64,000 nt of DNA, taken from assembly GCF_039414295.1 (NCBI RefSeq), contig NZ_JBCITM010000008.1, positions 1 through 64,000 on the forward strand, given 5' to 3'. A model generated the notes under the pieces. That model was given only the letters and a program-made list of their open reading frames with translations. It made no database searches and was not told the origin of the DNA. Shown piece by piece: positions 18,249-26,269 of this stretch; positions within the stretch are counted from its first letter, which is position 1, and each line of letters starts with the position of its first letter. Both the position numbers and the translations under genes were made by a program. This DNA is from Anoxynatronum sibiricum. GTDB lineage: Bacteria > Bacillota > Clostridia > Peptostreptococcales > Tindalliaceae.

Positions 18249-21057
18249 TCCAACGCTCCTGATTTCGTTTATTTCCTTCCACCAACGGCTCAAGGCCTTC
18301 AATGATTTCTATCATGGCTTCTTCCATTTCTCCGAAAGCAGCGGGCAGATGGGTGTGCTGCTGGTCAGCCAGGAGTTTTTCCAGTTCCTGGGCTGTTTCG
18401 TGAAGACGATAAGCACTGATATTGCCGGCCATCCCTTTGATGCGATGGGTCAGGAAACGAACATTTGTGTAATTTTCTTCATCAACGGCCTGGCGCAGGG
18501 CATTCAGCTCTTTGCATCGATGTTCATAGACATGTTCCAGAATCTGGATAAACACTTCCCGGTCTCCCAGAAATCGTTCCAGACCTTCTGCCACGTCGAT
18601 GCCTGGAAGACTCTCCGGCAAAAGATCTGTCACTTTCATGGCAGTGGTTGCCAGACTGGCATCTTCTGTTGCTTCCCCGATGATGTCGCTTTGCTTTCTG
18701 AGACACCACCTGAGTAACGTGCGATACAGTTGTTGTGGCTCAATGGGTTTGGGCACATGGTCATTCATGCCCGCTGCCAGGCTTTCCTCCCGGTCTCCGC
18801 TCATGGCCTCTGCAGTCATGGCGATCACCGGCAGGTCTCTCCATTGATCATGCTGCCGAATTCGACGGACTGCAGTCAACCCGCTCATGCCAGGCATGCG
18901 AATATCCATGAGCACCAGGTCATAAGTGCCCTTTTTCAGCATTTCCAGTGCTTCATAACCACTTGAAGCCACCGACACCGCAACGCCCCAGTTTTCCAAA
19001 ATTCCCCTGGCTACCATCTGGTTGACCTCCAGGTCTTCCACCACCAGCACCCGGAGCCCTACAAGATTTTCGGACATTTCTTCGGGAGTGGCCATGCCGA
19101 CAGCTTCTGCCGGTGCTTCCAGGGTAGTCGCCAACGGCAGTGTCACACTGAACTGGAAGGTGCTCCCCTTTTCCGGTTCACTTTTCACCAGCAGTTCTCC
19201 ACCCATGAGATCTGCCAAATGGCGGCAGATGGAAAGTCCCAGCCCGGTGCCCCCAAAGCGCCGGGTAGTGGATACATCTCCCTGTCGAAAAGGATTAAAC
19301 AAATGCTTCAACTGGAGGGGTGTCATGCCAATCCCGGTATCTTCCACAACAAACACCAGCTTTTCTTCGCCAGGCTTCAGTGAGCCGCCGGTACGAACAG
19401 AAAGACTGACGCTGCCGGCTTCTGTGAATTTCACCCCATTGCTCATCAGATTAATGAGGATTTGACTGAGACGCACCGCGTCACCCTTCACGTTTTGGGG
19501 TACATCCGGTGCTATCTGAAAATGAATGGCCAGTCCTTTTTCCCGGGCCATGGTCTCCACAACAGTCTTCACCTGTTCCACCAAGGTCTCCAGATCCACC
19601 GGCGCAGATTCCAGCTCCATTTTCCCTGCTTCGATTTTGGAAAAGTCCAGCACATCATTGATGAGATCCAGCAGAGCTTTGGCCGACTGGTCGATACGGT
19701 GCAGATATTCAGCCTGTTGAGGTGTCAACTGGGTTTGAAGGGCCAGATGCGTCAAGCCGATCACCGCATTCATGGGGTTGCGAATCTCATGGCTCATATT
19801 GGCAAGGTAACGGGATTTGGCTTCATTGGCCTTTTGGGCTTCGTCACGGGCTTTCTTCAGTTCTGCTTCCACTGATTTGCGCCTGGTAATATCCATGAAG
19901 GTTCCAATCACCCGTGTCACACGACCCTTTTCAATCACCGGCTCCGCTGAGGTGCGTATCCAGATCTTTTCTCCTTTTCGGGTGGTGTAGGGAAGTTCCA
20001 TGTCATAAGGTTTGCCAGCCTCCAGGCAGGCCTGAAAAGCAGCGGAGATGCGGGGAATATCTTCTCGGTTGTAGCCTGCAAGGCTTTGGTCAATGTGTTC
20101 CGGCGAACCAGCTTTCACTTCTCCTGGTTCCATACCATGAAGCCTGTAGGTTTCATCCGTCCAATACATGGTCTGATTTTCCACATCCCATTCCCAGGCA
20201 CCGGTGCGAGTGATGGTCTGTGAAGCCCGCAGCAGGGATTCACTCTTTCGTAACGCTTCTTCTGTTTTGCGCTGTTCAGTGATATCTTCTTTGACGGCAA
20301 TGAAATGGGTTATTTCCCCCGCTGTGTTGAAAATGGGAGAGATGTTGGCCTCTTCCCAATAAAGTCCGCCATCTTTTTTTTGATTGCAGAACCGCCCCCG
20401 CCAATCCCTTCCGGCAGAAATGGTCTCCCATAGTTCCCTGTATTCATGGGAAGACTTATCATCCGATTTCAATATGCGGGGATTCTCTCCCCTCACTTCT
20501 TTCAGGGTATACCCGCTGGCTCGGGTAAAAGCAGCATTCACATATTCAATGCGTCCTTCTCTGTCGGTGATCACCACCGTTGAAGCCGTTTGGTCCATGG
20601 CAGCCGTCAGTTTTCGGGCTATTTCTTCACTCTCTGCCAACAGCCGTTCCATTTCTTTCCGGTCAGAGATGTCCAGGCTGTACTCCACCACCTGGTCGAT
20701 TTCTCCTTCTTCATTATAAAGCGGATGGGCATGCACTTCCACATCAACGGAATTTCCCTTAGCATCAACGTGGATATGCTCCAGCACAACCGCTTTTCCG
20801 CTTCTTATCACCGCCAACAGGGCACAGGGATGCTCTTCGGGGTCGCAGGGGATATCGGTGCCATGAGTCAGTTTGTGGCAAGTGATTTTCTCAGGAAGGT
20901 GCTCCCGTCCTGCCAGCGCCGCCTTGTTGGCCATGATCACTTCATAGTTGTTGACATCGATCACATAGAAGGGATAATCCAGTCCATTGACGATCTTCTG
21001 AAAAAGCTTCAGTTGCTCCATCTGCTCCAGCTTTTTCGTCCTATTGGTTGTCTTCAT
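18229..21057 (-). CDS. Hybrid sensor histidine kinase, PAS-PAS-PAS-HK-REC-Hpt
   Basis: 942 residues with no membrane segment, so a cytoplasmic sensor. In order: three PAS domains (roughly 20-130, 145-265, 275-390), a HisKA domain with N-M-S-H-E-I-R-N-P-M-N near residue 425, HATPase with D-T-G-I-G-M and G-G-T-G-L-G-L-S, a receiver domain (L-V-V-E-D-L-E, acceptor in L-M-D-I-R-M-P), and a C-terminal Hpt domain (H-R-I-K-G-M-A-G-N). The phosphorelay is complete within one chain, but no output regulator is adjacent. The start at 21057 has GGAGG eight bases upstream; the ATG at 21102 does not. Confidence 0.93.
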   Translation of the reverse strand: MKTTNRTKKLEQMEQLKLFQKIVNGLDYPFYVIDVNNYEVIMANKAALAGREHLPEKITCHKLTHGTDIPCDPEEHPCALLAVIRSGKAVVLEHIHVDAKGNSVDVEVHAHPLYNEEGEIDQVVEYSLDISDRKEMERLLAESEEIARKLTAAMDQTASTVVITDREGRIEYVNAAFTRASGYTLKEVRGENPRILKSDDKSSHEYRELWETISAGRDWRGRFCNQKKDGGLYWEEANISPIFNTAGEITHFIAVKEDITEQRKTEEALRKSESLLRASQTITRTGAWEWDVENQTMYWTDETYRLHGMEPGEVKAGSPEHIDQSLAGYNREDIPRISAAFQACLEAGKPYDMELPYTTRKGEKIWIRTSAEPVIEKGRVTRVIGTFMDITRRKSVEAELKKARDEAQKANEAKSRYLANMSHEIRNPMNAVIGLTHLALQTQLTPQQAEYLHRIDQSAKALLDLINDVLDFSKIEAGKMELESAPVDLETLVEQVKTVVETMAREKGLAIHFQIAPDVPQNVKGDAVRLSQILINLMSNGVKFTEAGSVSLSVRTGGSLKPGEEKLVFVVEDTGIGMTPLQLKHLFNPFRQGDVSTTRRFGGTGLGLSICRHLADLMGGELLVKSEPEKGSTFQFSVTLPLATTLEAPAEAVGMATPEEMSENLVGLRVLVVEDLEVNQMVARGILENWGVAVSVASSGYEALEMLKKGTYDLVLMDIRMPGMSGLTAVRRIRQHDQWRDLPVIAMTAEAMSGDREESLAAGMNDHVPKPIEPQQLYRTLLRWCLRKQSDIIGEATEDASLATTAMKVTDLLPESLPGIDVAEGLERFLGDREVFIQILEHVYEHRCKELNALRQAVDEENYTNVRFLTHRIKGMAGNISAYRLHETAQELEKLLADQQHTHLPAAFGEMEEAMIEIIEGLEPLVEGNKRNQERWNDTDNL

Positions 21058-21175
21058 GCATTGTGCCTCCTCCGGCTGCCAACCCATTGTTCCGTGTTCC
21101 ACCGGCAGCTCCGACCTGCGAGATTGAAGATTTCATTCAATTATACCATTTTCAGCCAAGCATTCCATTTAAAAC

Positions 21176-21220
21176 CGAAAAAACACACGGGAGGCTTTTA
21201 CTGGCCATTTCCCGTGTGTT
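21176..21220 (-). terminator. Terminator of the second helicase gene
   Basis: AACACACGGGA stem (21182-21192 with 21210-21220) followed on the minus strand by a run of T, 36 bases after the helicase stop. Confidence 0.85.
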
Positions 21221-21255
21221 CGATTCATGAGTCAGCAGGTGAAAGCTGTGAATGT

Positions 21256-22818
21256 TTACTCCCAGCGGGAACCACGGCTGCCGTCTTCCGGCTTCCTGCT
21301 GCGGGAATAATTGCCGTCACGCTGGCTGCGCTCGCTGCTTTTACCCTTGTAGCCGCCGGTGCCGCTGCTTTTGCCTTTATAGCCGCCGGTGCTTTTACCT
21401 TTGTAGCCACCGCCACCAGTGCTGCCGCCGCTCTTGCCTTTATAGCCGCCGCTGCTCTTACTGCCGCCCTTCCAGCTGCTTTGCTGGGATTTTTTGGAGC
21501 GCAGGGGTGCATGTTCAGTGATACTCACCGGAATTGTCACCGGTTCTTTGGTGATCATCTTCAGAGCCGCAGCCACCAATGCAGTGGAATCATGCTCTTC
21601 CAATAATTGACGGGAGGTTTCCTGGTATTCCAGATAGTCCTGCCGTTCAATGCTCTCCAGCAGCTTTTCCACAGCCGTCTGTTGCTGCCCCATAAGGGCA
21701 TCGGTCAGTGTGGGGGCCTGTCTCCGCTGAATCTTTTTGCGTATGCTGGTTTCAATCAACCGGAGATGATCCATTTCACGGGAGGTGACAAAGGTAATGG
21801 CTTCTCCGGTTTTACCGGCACGGCCGGTTCGACCCACCCGATGCACATAGCTTTCAGGGTCTTGTGGAATGTCAAAGTTGTATACATGAGTCACTCCAGA
21901 AATATCCAGTCCTCTGGCAGCCACATCGGTGGCAACCAAAATGTCCACCCGGTTTTGCTTAAAACGGCGCATCACCTGGTCTCGCCGGGACTGAGTCAGA
22001 TCGCCATGCAGCGCCTCAGCAGAATATCCCCGCTTTTGGAGGGCTTCAAAAACTTCGTCAACCCGTTTCTTGGTACGGCCAAACACGATGGCCAGTTCAG
22101 GTGAATGGATGTCCAGCATATTACACAGAATGTCAAACTTTTTGCGTTCCAGCACTTCAATATAGCATTGATCAGTGAGATCCACTGTCATTTCCTTAGC
22201 TTCAATTTTCACCATTTCCGGTTCTTTCATGAACCGTTCGCCCAGCTTGCGGATGGGAGCCGGCATGGTGGCAGAGAACAGCAGTGTCTGCCGCTCTTGG
22301 GGCACTTCTTTAAGAATTGCCTCAATGTCTTCAATAAAGCCCATGTTCAGCATTTCATCCGCTTCGTCCAACACCACCATTTTAATGCCGTCAAGGCGCA
22401 GGGTGCGTCGACGAATATGATCCAGCAGACGTCCCGGTGTTCCTGATACAATTTGGGGATTAGCACGAAGTGCTTTGATTTGCCGGCCGATTTCCTGGCC
22501 GCCATAGATGGGCAGGGCGCGAATGCCCTTCACCTGACCGACGCGGTTCAGTTCTTCTGCCACCTGAACAGCCAGTTCACGGGTAGGTGCCACCACCAGT
22601 CCCTGAACATAGTTTTCATCTCGTGACAGTTTTTCAATCATGGGAATTCCAAAGGCCGCGGTTTTACCGGTGCCTGTCTGGGCCTGTCCAATCACGTCTT
22701 TGCCTGTCATTAACAGGGGAATGGTGGACTCCTGAATGGGAGTGGCCTCTTCAAATCCCATTTGTTTCAACGCTTGCAATATCTGGGCACTGACACCCAG
22801 TTCTTCAAATAATCTCAT
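21256..22818 (-). CDS. cshA: DEAD-box RNA helicase, CshA-like
   Basis: 520 residues. The DEAD-box core covers about 1-365 (A-Q-T-G-T-G-K-T, P-T-R-E-L-A, D-E-A-D, S-A-T, H-R-V-G-R-T-G-R), with a CshA/DeaD-type linker domain to about 430. The tail carries repeated G-Y-K-G-K-S units separated by Ser/Gly and ends R-G-S-R-W-E, an RGG-like RNA-binding tail. It probably acts in mRNA turnover and ribosome assembly, especially in the cold. A cold-shock gene lies 360 bp upstream on the same strand. The gene name rests on overall resemblance and is tentative. Confidence 0.93.
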   Translation of the reverse strand: MRLFEELGVSAQILQALKQMGFEEATPIQESTIPLLMTGKDVIGQAQTGTGKTAAFGIPMIEKLSRDENYVQGLVVAPTRELAVQVAEELNRVGQVKGIRALPIYGGQEIGRQIKALRANPQIVSGTPGRLLDHIRRRTLRLDGIKMVVLDEADEMLNMGFIEDIEAILKEVPQERQTLLFSATMPAPIRKLGERFMKEPEMVKIEAKEMTVDLTDQCYIEVLERKKFDILCNMLDIHSPELAIVFGRTKKRVDEVFEALQKRGYSAEALHGDLTQSRRDQVMRRFKQNRVDILVATDVAARGLDISGVTHVYNFDIPQDPESYVHRVGRTGRAGKTGEAITFVTSREMDHLRLIETSIRKKIQRRQAPTLTDALMGQQQTAVEKLLESIERQDYLEYQETSRQLLEEHDSTALVAAALKMITKEPVTIPVSITEHAPLRSKKSQQSSWKGGSKSSGGYKGKSGGSTGGGGYKGKSTGGYKGKSSGTGGYKGKSSERSQRDGNYSRSRKPEDGSRGSRWE

Positions 22819-23125
22819 TAAATCGATTCATCTCCTTCGGTATTTTCCGTTTGCGTCATAAGATCCATTTTCATTGTGTGCCTACACTTCCATCACACAC
22901 GCTCCCACATGGATATGTTGGGAGGTTCCGACAGCTTCTTTTCTGGTCAACGAATGAGCCAGCACTGCCATTAAAGGGGGCCTGGCCAAAAATACAGCGG
23001 CAGCTTTTGATGCTTACCAACGCTGCATTTTAAGCCGGTCCCCTTTGGAAGTGTCCTTGCGGCACTTCTCATTTCACCGGCAAAACCGGCAATTGATGAG
23101 TTGAGTAGTTGGTGGGTTGAGCTAA
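22819..23125. other. Gap between helicase and cold-shock genes, nothing identified
   Basis: No open frame with a ribosome site. It presumably holds the helicase promoter and leader; no clear -35/-10 pair was found. Confidence 0.4.
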
Positions 23126-23162
23126 AAAAAAGGCAATTCCGAAAACCGGATTGCCTTTTTTC
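23126..23162. terminator. Terminator of the cold-shock gene
   Basis: AAAAGGCAA-t-TCCG / CGGATTGCCTTTT stem with one bulge, four-base loop and T-runs on both sides, 16 bases past the stop. Confidence 0.85.
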
Positions 23163-23177
23163 TCATGGTCTTTTATC

Positions 23178-23375
23178 TTACAGCTTTGTAACGTTAGCTG
23201 CTTGAGGTCCTCTGTTACCATCAACCACTTCGAATTCTACTTCTTGACCTTCGTCAAGAGTTTTGAACCCGTCGGTTTGGATAGCGGAGAAATGTACGAA
23301 TACATCGTCACCGTCTTCTCTTTCGATAAATCCAAAACCTTTTTCTGCATTAAACCATTTTACTTTGCCAGTCAT
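23178..23375 (-). CDS. csp: CspA-family cold-shock protein
   Basis: 65 residues forming one cold-shock domain. It has both nucleic-acid-binding motifs (K-G-F-G-F-I and V-F-V-H-F) and the standard M-x-x-G-K-V-K-W-F-N start. It binds single-stranded RNA/DNA and melts RNA structure. A strong AAAGGAGG site precedes the ATG. The promoter at 23495-23523 implies a leader of about 110 nucleotides, in keeping with cold-regulated csp genes. Confidence 0.97.
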   Translation of the reverse strand: MTGKVKWFNAEKGFGFIEREDGDDVFVHFSAIQTDGFKTLDEGQEVEFEVVDGNRGPQAANVTKL

Positions 23376-23494
23376 ATGTTGGCCTCCTTTGTCTTTCCGT
23401 TAAAAGCAAAATCACGTCCAAACCGATTTGATGATACCCTGCAAAGAGAGGCCTTCAAATGATTGTGTTCTTTTACTTTTTAACTTCGTGTTCA

Positions 23495-23523
23495 ATCATA
23501 ACATAATATTTTAGGGAAAGCAA
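23495..23523 (-). promoter_or_regulatory. Sigma-A promoter of the cold-shock gene
   Basis: TTGCTT-N17-TATGAT on the minus strand (-35 at 23518-23523, -10 at 23495-23500). Confidence 0.75.
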
Positions 23524-23849
23524 GCATCAATTTCACTTTCATTTTTTATGCTGCGTGCCACCATCCATTTGCCTCCCTGAAACGACCGGTTCTTAGCCAT
23601 TAAACACCTTCCAGCAGCACCCCTGACAACACAGCCCATCCAGACCAGACTTATGCATCAACGAAGGATTCCATACGCAGCTCGTTCCATGCGGCGGAAA
23701 ATCAGGAACAGTGGGTGTTCGCTTTTTGCAAGCATCCGCTTTTAACCCTTCGCAAAATGTGATATACTGACCTCAACTGTTTACCTGCCTTATACGTCAT
23801 ACGTCGGCATGTATGGTCATTAACTGTACCCATCTCCGGAGGTGTTCTC
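23524..23849. other. Divergent gap with an extended -10 for the radical SAM gene
   Basis: No gene seen. TGATATACT at 23760-23768 (plus strand) is an extended -10 element 82 bp before the radical SAM start and is the likely promoter. Confidence 0.5.
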
Positions 23850-25388
23850 ATGCAGCTATCCGAAAAACTCAGCATTCTGGCCGAGAGTGCCAAGTATGAT
23901 GTTTCCTGTTCTTCCAGCGGCAGCCGGCGGAAAAACACTCCCGGCGGCATCGGCAACGCAGCGGCGGCAGGCATCTGCCACAGCTGGTCTGATGACGGCC
24001 GCTGCATTTCCCTTCTGAAAATTCTTATGACCAACGACTGTCTGTATGACTGTGCCTATTGTGTCAACCGCCGATCCAACGATATTCCCCGGGCCAGTTT
24101 CACGCCCCGGGAGTTGGCAGACCTGACCATTGCCTTTTACCTGCGTAACTATATAGAAGGTTTGTTTCTCAGTGCGGCCATTCGCCATTCGCCGGACAAA
24201 ACCATGGAAGACATGGTGGAGATGCTGCGGCTGCTGCGGGAAGAACACCGCTTCAACGGCTATATTCATGTGAAGGCCATTCCCGGGGCCGATCCCCTGC
24301 TCATTGCCCAGGCCGGACGCCTGGCAGACCGGATGAGCGTCAACATTGAACTGCCGTCAGAGCGAAGCCTGCACCTGCTGGCTCCCCAAAAAAAGCGGGA
24401 GAGCATTCTGCTTCCCATGAATCAAATCCGCCAGGGCATTTTGCAGCGCCGGGAAGAAAAGAGGCAGCACCGCAAAGCCCCGGTTTTTGTGCCCGCAGGC
24501 CAGAGTACCCAGTTGATGATTGGGGCTTCACCAGAGACTGACCGGCAAATCCTCCGCCTCTCTCAGGGGCTTTACCAAAAATTTCACATGAAGCGGGTTT
24601 ATTACTCTGCCTACATGGCAGTGAACACTTCTTCCCTGCTGCCGGTACCCGGCGGACCGCCCCCAACCCTGCGGGAACACCGCCTTTACCAGGCAGACTG
24701 GCTGCTACGGTTCTATCATTTCGACGCCGAAGAGCTTCTTCATGATGAAGCCCCTCAACTGGACCTGTTACTGGACCCCAAATGCATGTGGGCACTGCGG
24801 AACCCAGAAATCTTCCCCGTGGAGATCAACCGGGCCGACTACCAGATCCTGCTGCGCATTCCCGGCATCGGTCCCACCAGCGCCCGGCGCATCATTTCTT
24901 CCCGCCGTTACGGCCCCCTCACCTATGACACCCTGAAACGCACCGGTGCCGTGTTGAAGCGGGCCCGGTATTTCATCACCTGCCAGGGAAAATATGCCGG
25001 CGGCCGGGATTTTAATCCCCGGCGGATCCACAGCCTCCTCACCGCAGAAGAAACCTTTGCCCAGCAGGGGTATCAGGGTATCCAGCTTTCGATGGAAGAC
25101 CTGCTTCATCAGGAAACACCTGCCGCCCCCTTTAGCGGGGGATTGAAGGATCTCTTGGGAGGAACTATCACAGGAAGCACAGGTGAGAACGCCAGAAGAA
25201 GCACCGAAGAAAAACTACCTTCAGTGATACTCAGCCGGTTTCATGACATTCCCAGCGTAACCAGTGCCATTATGTCACCTCTTCCGGCCACCGACTCCCC
25301 GCCACCTGCCAGTGGGCCAGCCTTGAAAAGTCCGCTGCTGTTACCCACGAAAGGAGGCGCTCTTTCCCATGAAGGTTTTTCTCTATGA
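23850..25388 (+). CDS. Putative DNA modification/repair radical SAM protein
   Basis: 512 residues. The radical SAM cluster motif is C-L-Y-D-C-A-Y-C (CxxxCxxC) near residues 65-72, followed by a TIM-barrel region. Near residue 335 is a helix-hairpin-helix motif (I-P-G-I-G-P-T-S-A-R-R-I), a DNA-binding element. The layout fits the family annotated as putative DNA modification/repair radical SAM protein (TIGR03916), distantly related to spore photoproduct lyase. About 90 C-terminal residues look low in conservation. A GGAGGTG site precedes the ATG. Its stop overlaps the partner gene by 20 bases. Confidence 0.9.
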   Translation: MQLSEKLSILAESAKYDVSCSSSGSRRKNTPGGIGNAAAAGICHSWSDDGRCISLLKILMTNDCLYDCAYCVNRRSNDIPRASFTPRELADLTIAFYLRNYIEGLFLSAAIRHSPDKTMEDMVEMLRLLREEHRFNGYIHVKAIPGADPLLIAQAGRLADRMSVNIELPSERSLHLLAPQKKRESILLPMNQIRQGILQRREEKRQHRKAPVFVPAGQSTQLMIGASPETDRQILRLSQGLYQKFHMKRVYYSAYMAVNTSSLLPVPGGPPPTLREHRLYQADWLLRFYHFDAEELLHDEAPQLDLLLDPKCMWALRNPEIFPVEINRADYQILLRIPGIGPTSARRIISSRRYGPLTYDTLKRTGAVLKRARYFITCQGKYAGGRDFNPRRIHSLLTAEETFAQQGYQGIQLSMEDLLHQETPAAPFSGGLKDLLGGTITGSTGENARRSTEEKLPSVILSRFHDIPSVTSAIMSPLPATDSPPPASGPALKSPLLLPTKGGALSHEGFSL

Positions 25389-26112
25389 CGGCACTTTCGA
25401 AGGACTTCTCTCCACCCTCTATCTGGGACTTCGGGAAAACACCGAAAACCTGCGCATTGAAGCCGAAGACATTCATCAGCCCGCCCTTTTTGATGAACCC
25501 ATCTTTCACCCTACCGATCAGGCCTTGGCCGACCGGCTGTTTGCCCTCATCCGCCAGGAAATGTCTCCCATGACCCTGCGGCATGTGTACCGTCTCCATC
25601 TGTCGGAAAAACCCGATGCCGGCACTTTGCTACTCCCCTTTCTCCAGCTGGGCTTTCGCATTGGGCCGGGGATCAATGGGCTCATGACCCATCCTCAGGT
25701 ACATCCGATATTGACCATGAGCCAGCAGGTGAGCCGGGAAAGCCACCGCCTGCTGGGCCTCCTCCGGTTTCAGGAACTGAAAGGCGGGCTGCTCTACGCC
25801 CGCTACGAGCCTGATTTTCATCAGACATCCCTCATTGCACCTCATTTTGCACAGCGCATGAGTTCCCACCCATGGATCATTCATGACCTGCGCCGGGAAC
25901 TGGCCGCCTGTTGGGACACCCACCAGTGGGTACTGCGGGATCTCCCCGCCGCCGAAACCCCTGAAATATCCAGTGATGAACAGGAGCTGCAGCAGCTCTG
26001 GCAGGCCTATTTCCAGCATATTGCCATCCGCCAGCGGACCAATCCCACAGTACAGCGGAGTTTCATGCCAAAGAAGTACTGGAAGCATTTAGTGGAAAAA
26101 CCGGGGACATAA
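25369..26112 (+). CDS. Partner of the radical SAM DNA-repair protein (TIGR03915-like)
   Basis: 247 residues, starting M-K-V-F-L-Y-D-G-T-F-E-G, the characteristic N-terminus of the small family that always accompanies the radical SAM protein upstream. The C-terminal half (W-I-I-H-D-L-R-R, F-M-P-K-K-Y-W-K-H) resembles uracil-DNA-glycosylase-linked DUF4130 proteins. Biochemical role unknown; DNA base repair is inferred from the company. The start lies inside the upstream gene with an AAAGGAGG site. Confidence 0.88.
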   Translation: MKVFLYDGTFEGLLSTLYLGLRENTENLRIEAEDIHQPALFDEPIFHPTDQALADRLFALIRQEMSPMTLRHVYRLHLSEKPDAGTLLLPFLQLGFRIGPGINGLMTHPQVHPILTMSQQVSRESHRLLGLLRFQELKGGLLYARYEPDFHQTSLIAPHFAQRMSSHPWIIHDLRRELAACWDTHQWVLRDLPAAETPEISSDEQELQQLWQAYFQHIAIRQRTNPTVQRSFMPKKYWKHLVEKPGT

Positions 26113-26222
26113 CCAATCCCCGGCTCAGACTGTCAATAAAATAGATGAAGACAAGGGATCTGGTGAAGGCCAGCCTTGGAAATAACCAAAGCCGGGAACC
26201 TAACCAGTCCCCGGCTTTTCTG
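26101..26222 (+). terminator. Duplicated hairpin, second copy a terminator
   Basis: Two near-identical 25-base hairpins (CCGGGGA loop TCCCCGG at 26101-26123 and AAAGCCGGG loop CCCGGCTTT at 26188-26218) follow the repair pair; the second ends in TTTTC. The first overlaps the stop codon. The similar loop sequence (x-TAACCA) shows that one was copied from the other. Confidence 0.75.
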
Positions 26223-26269
26223 CTTTCTAGATTATAACCATCAAAGGATCAAGCTGGTTGATTCATCTT

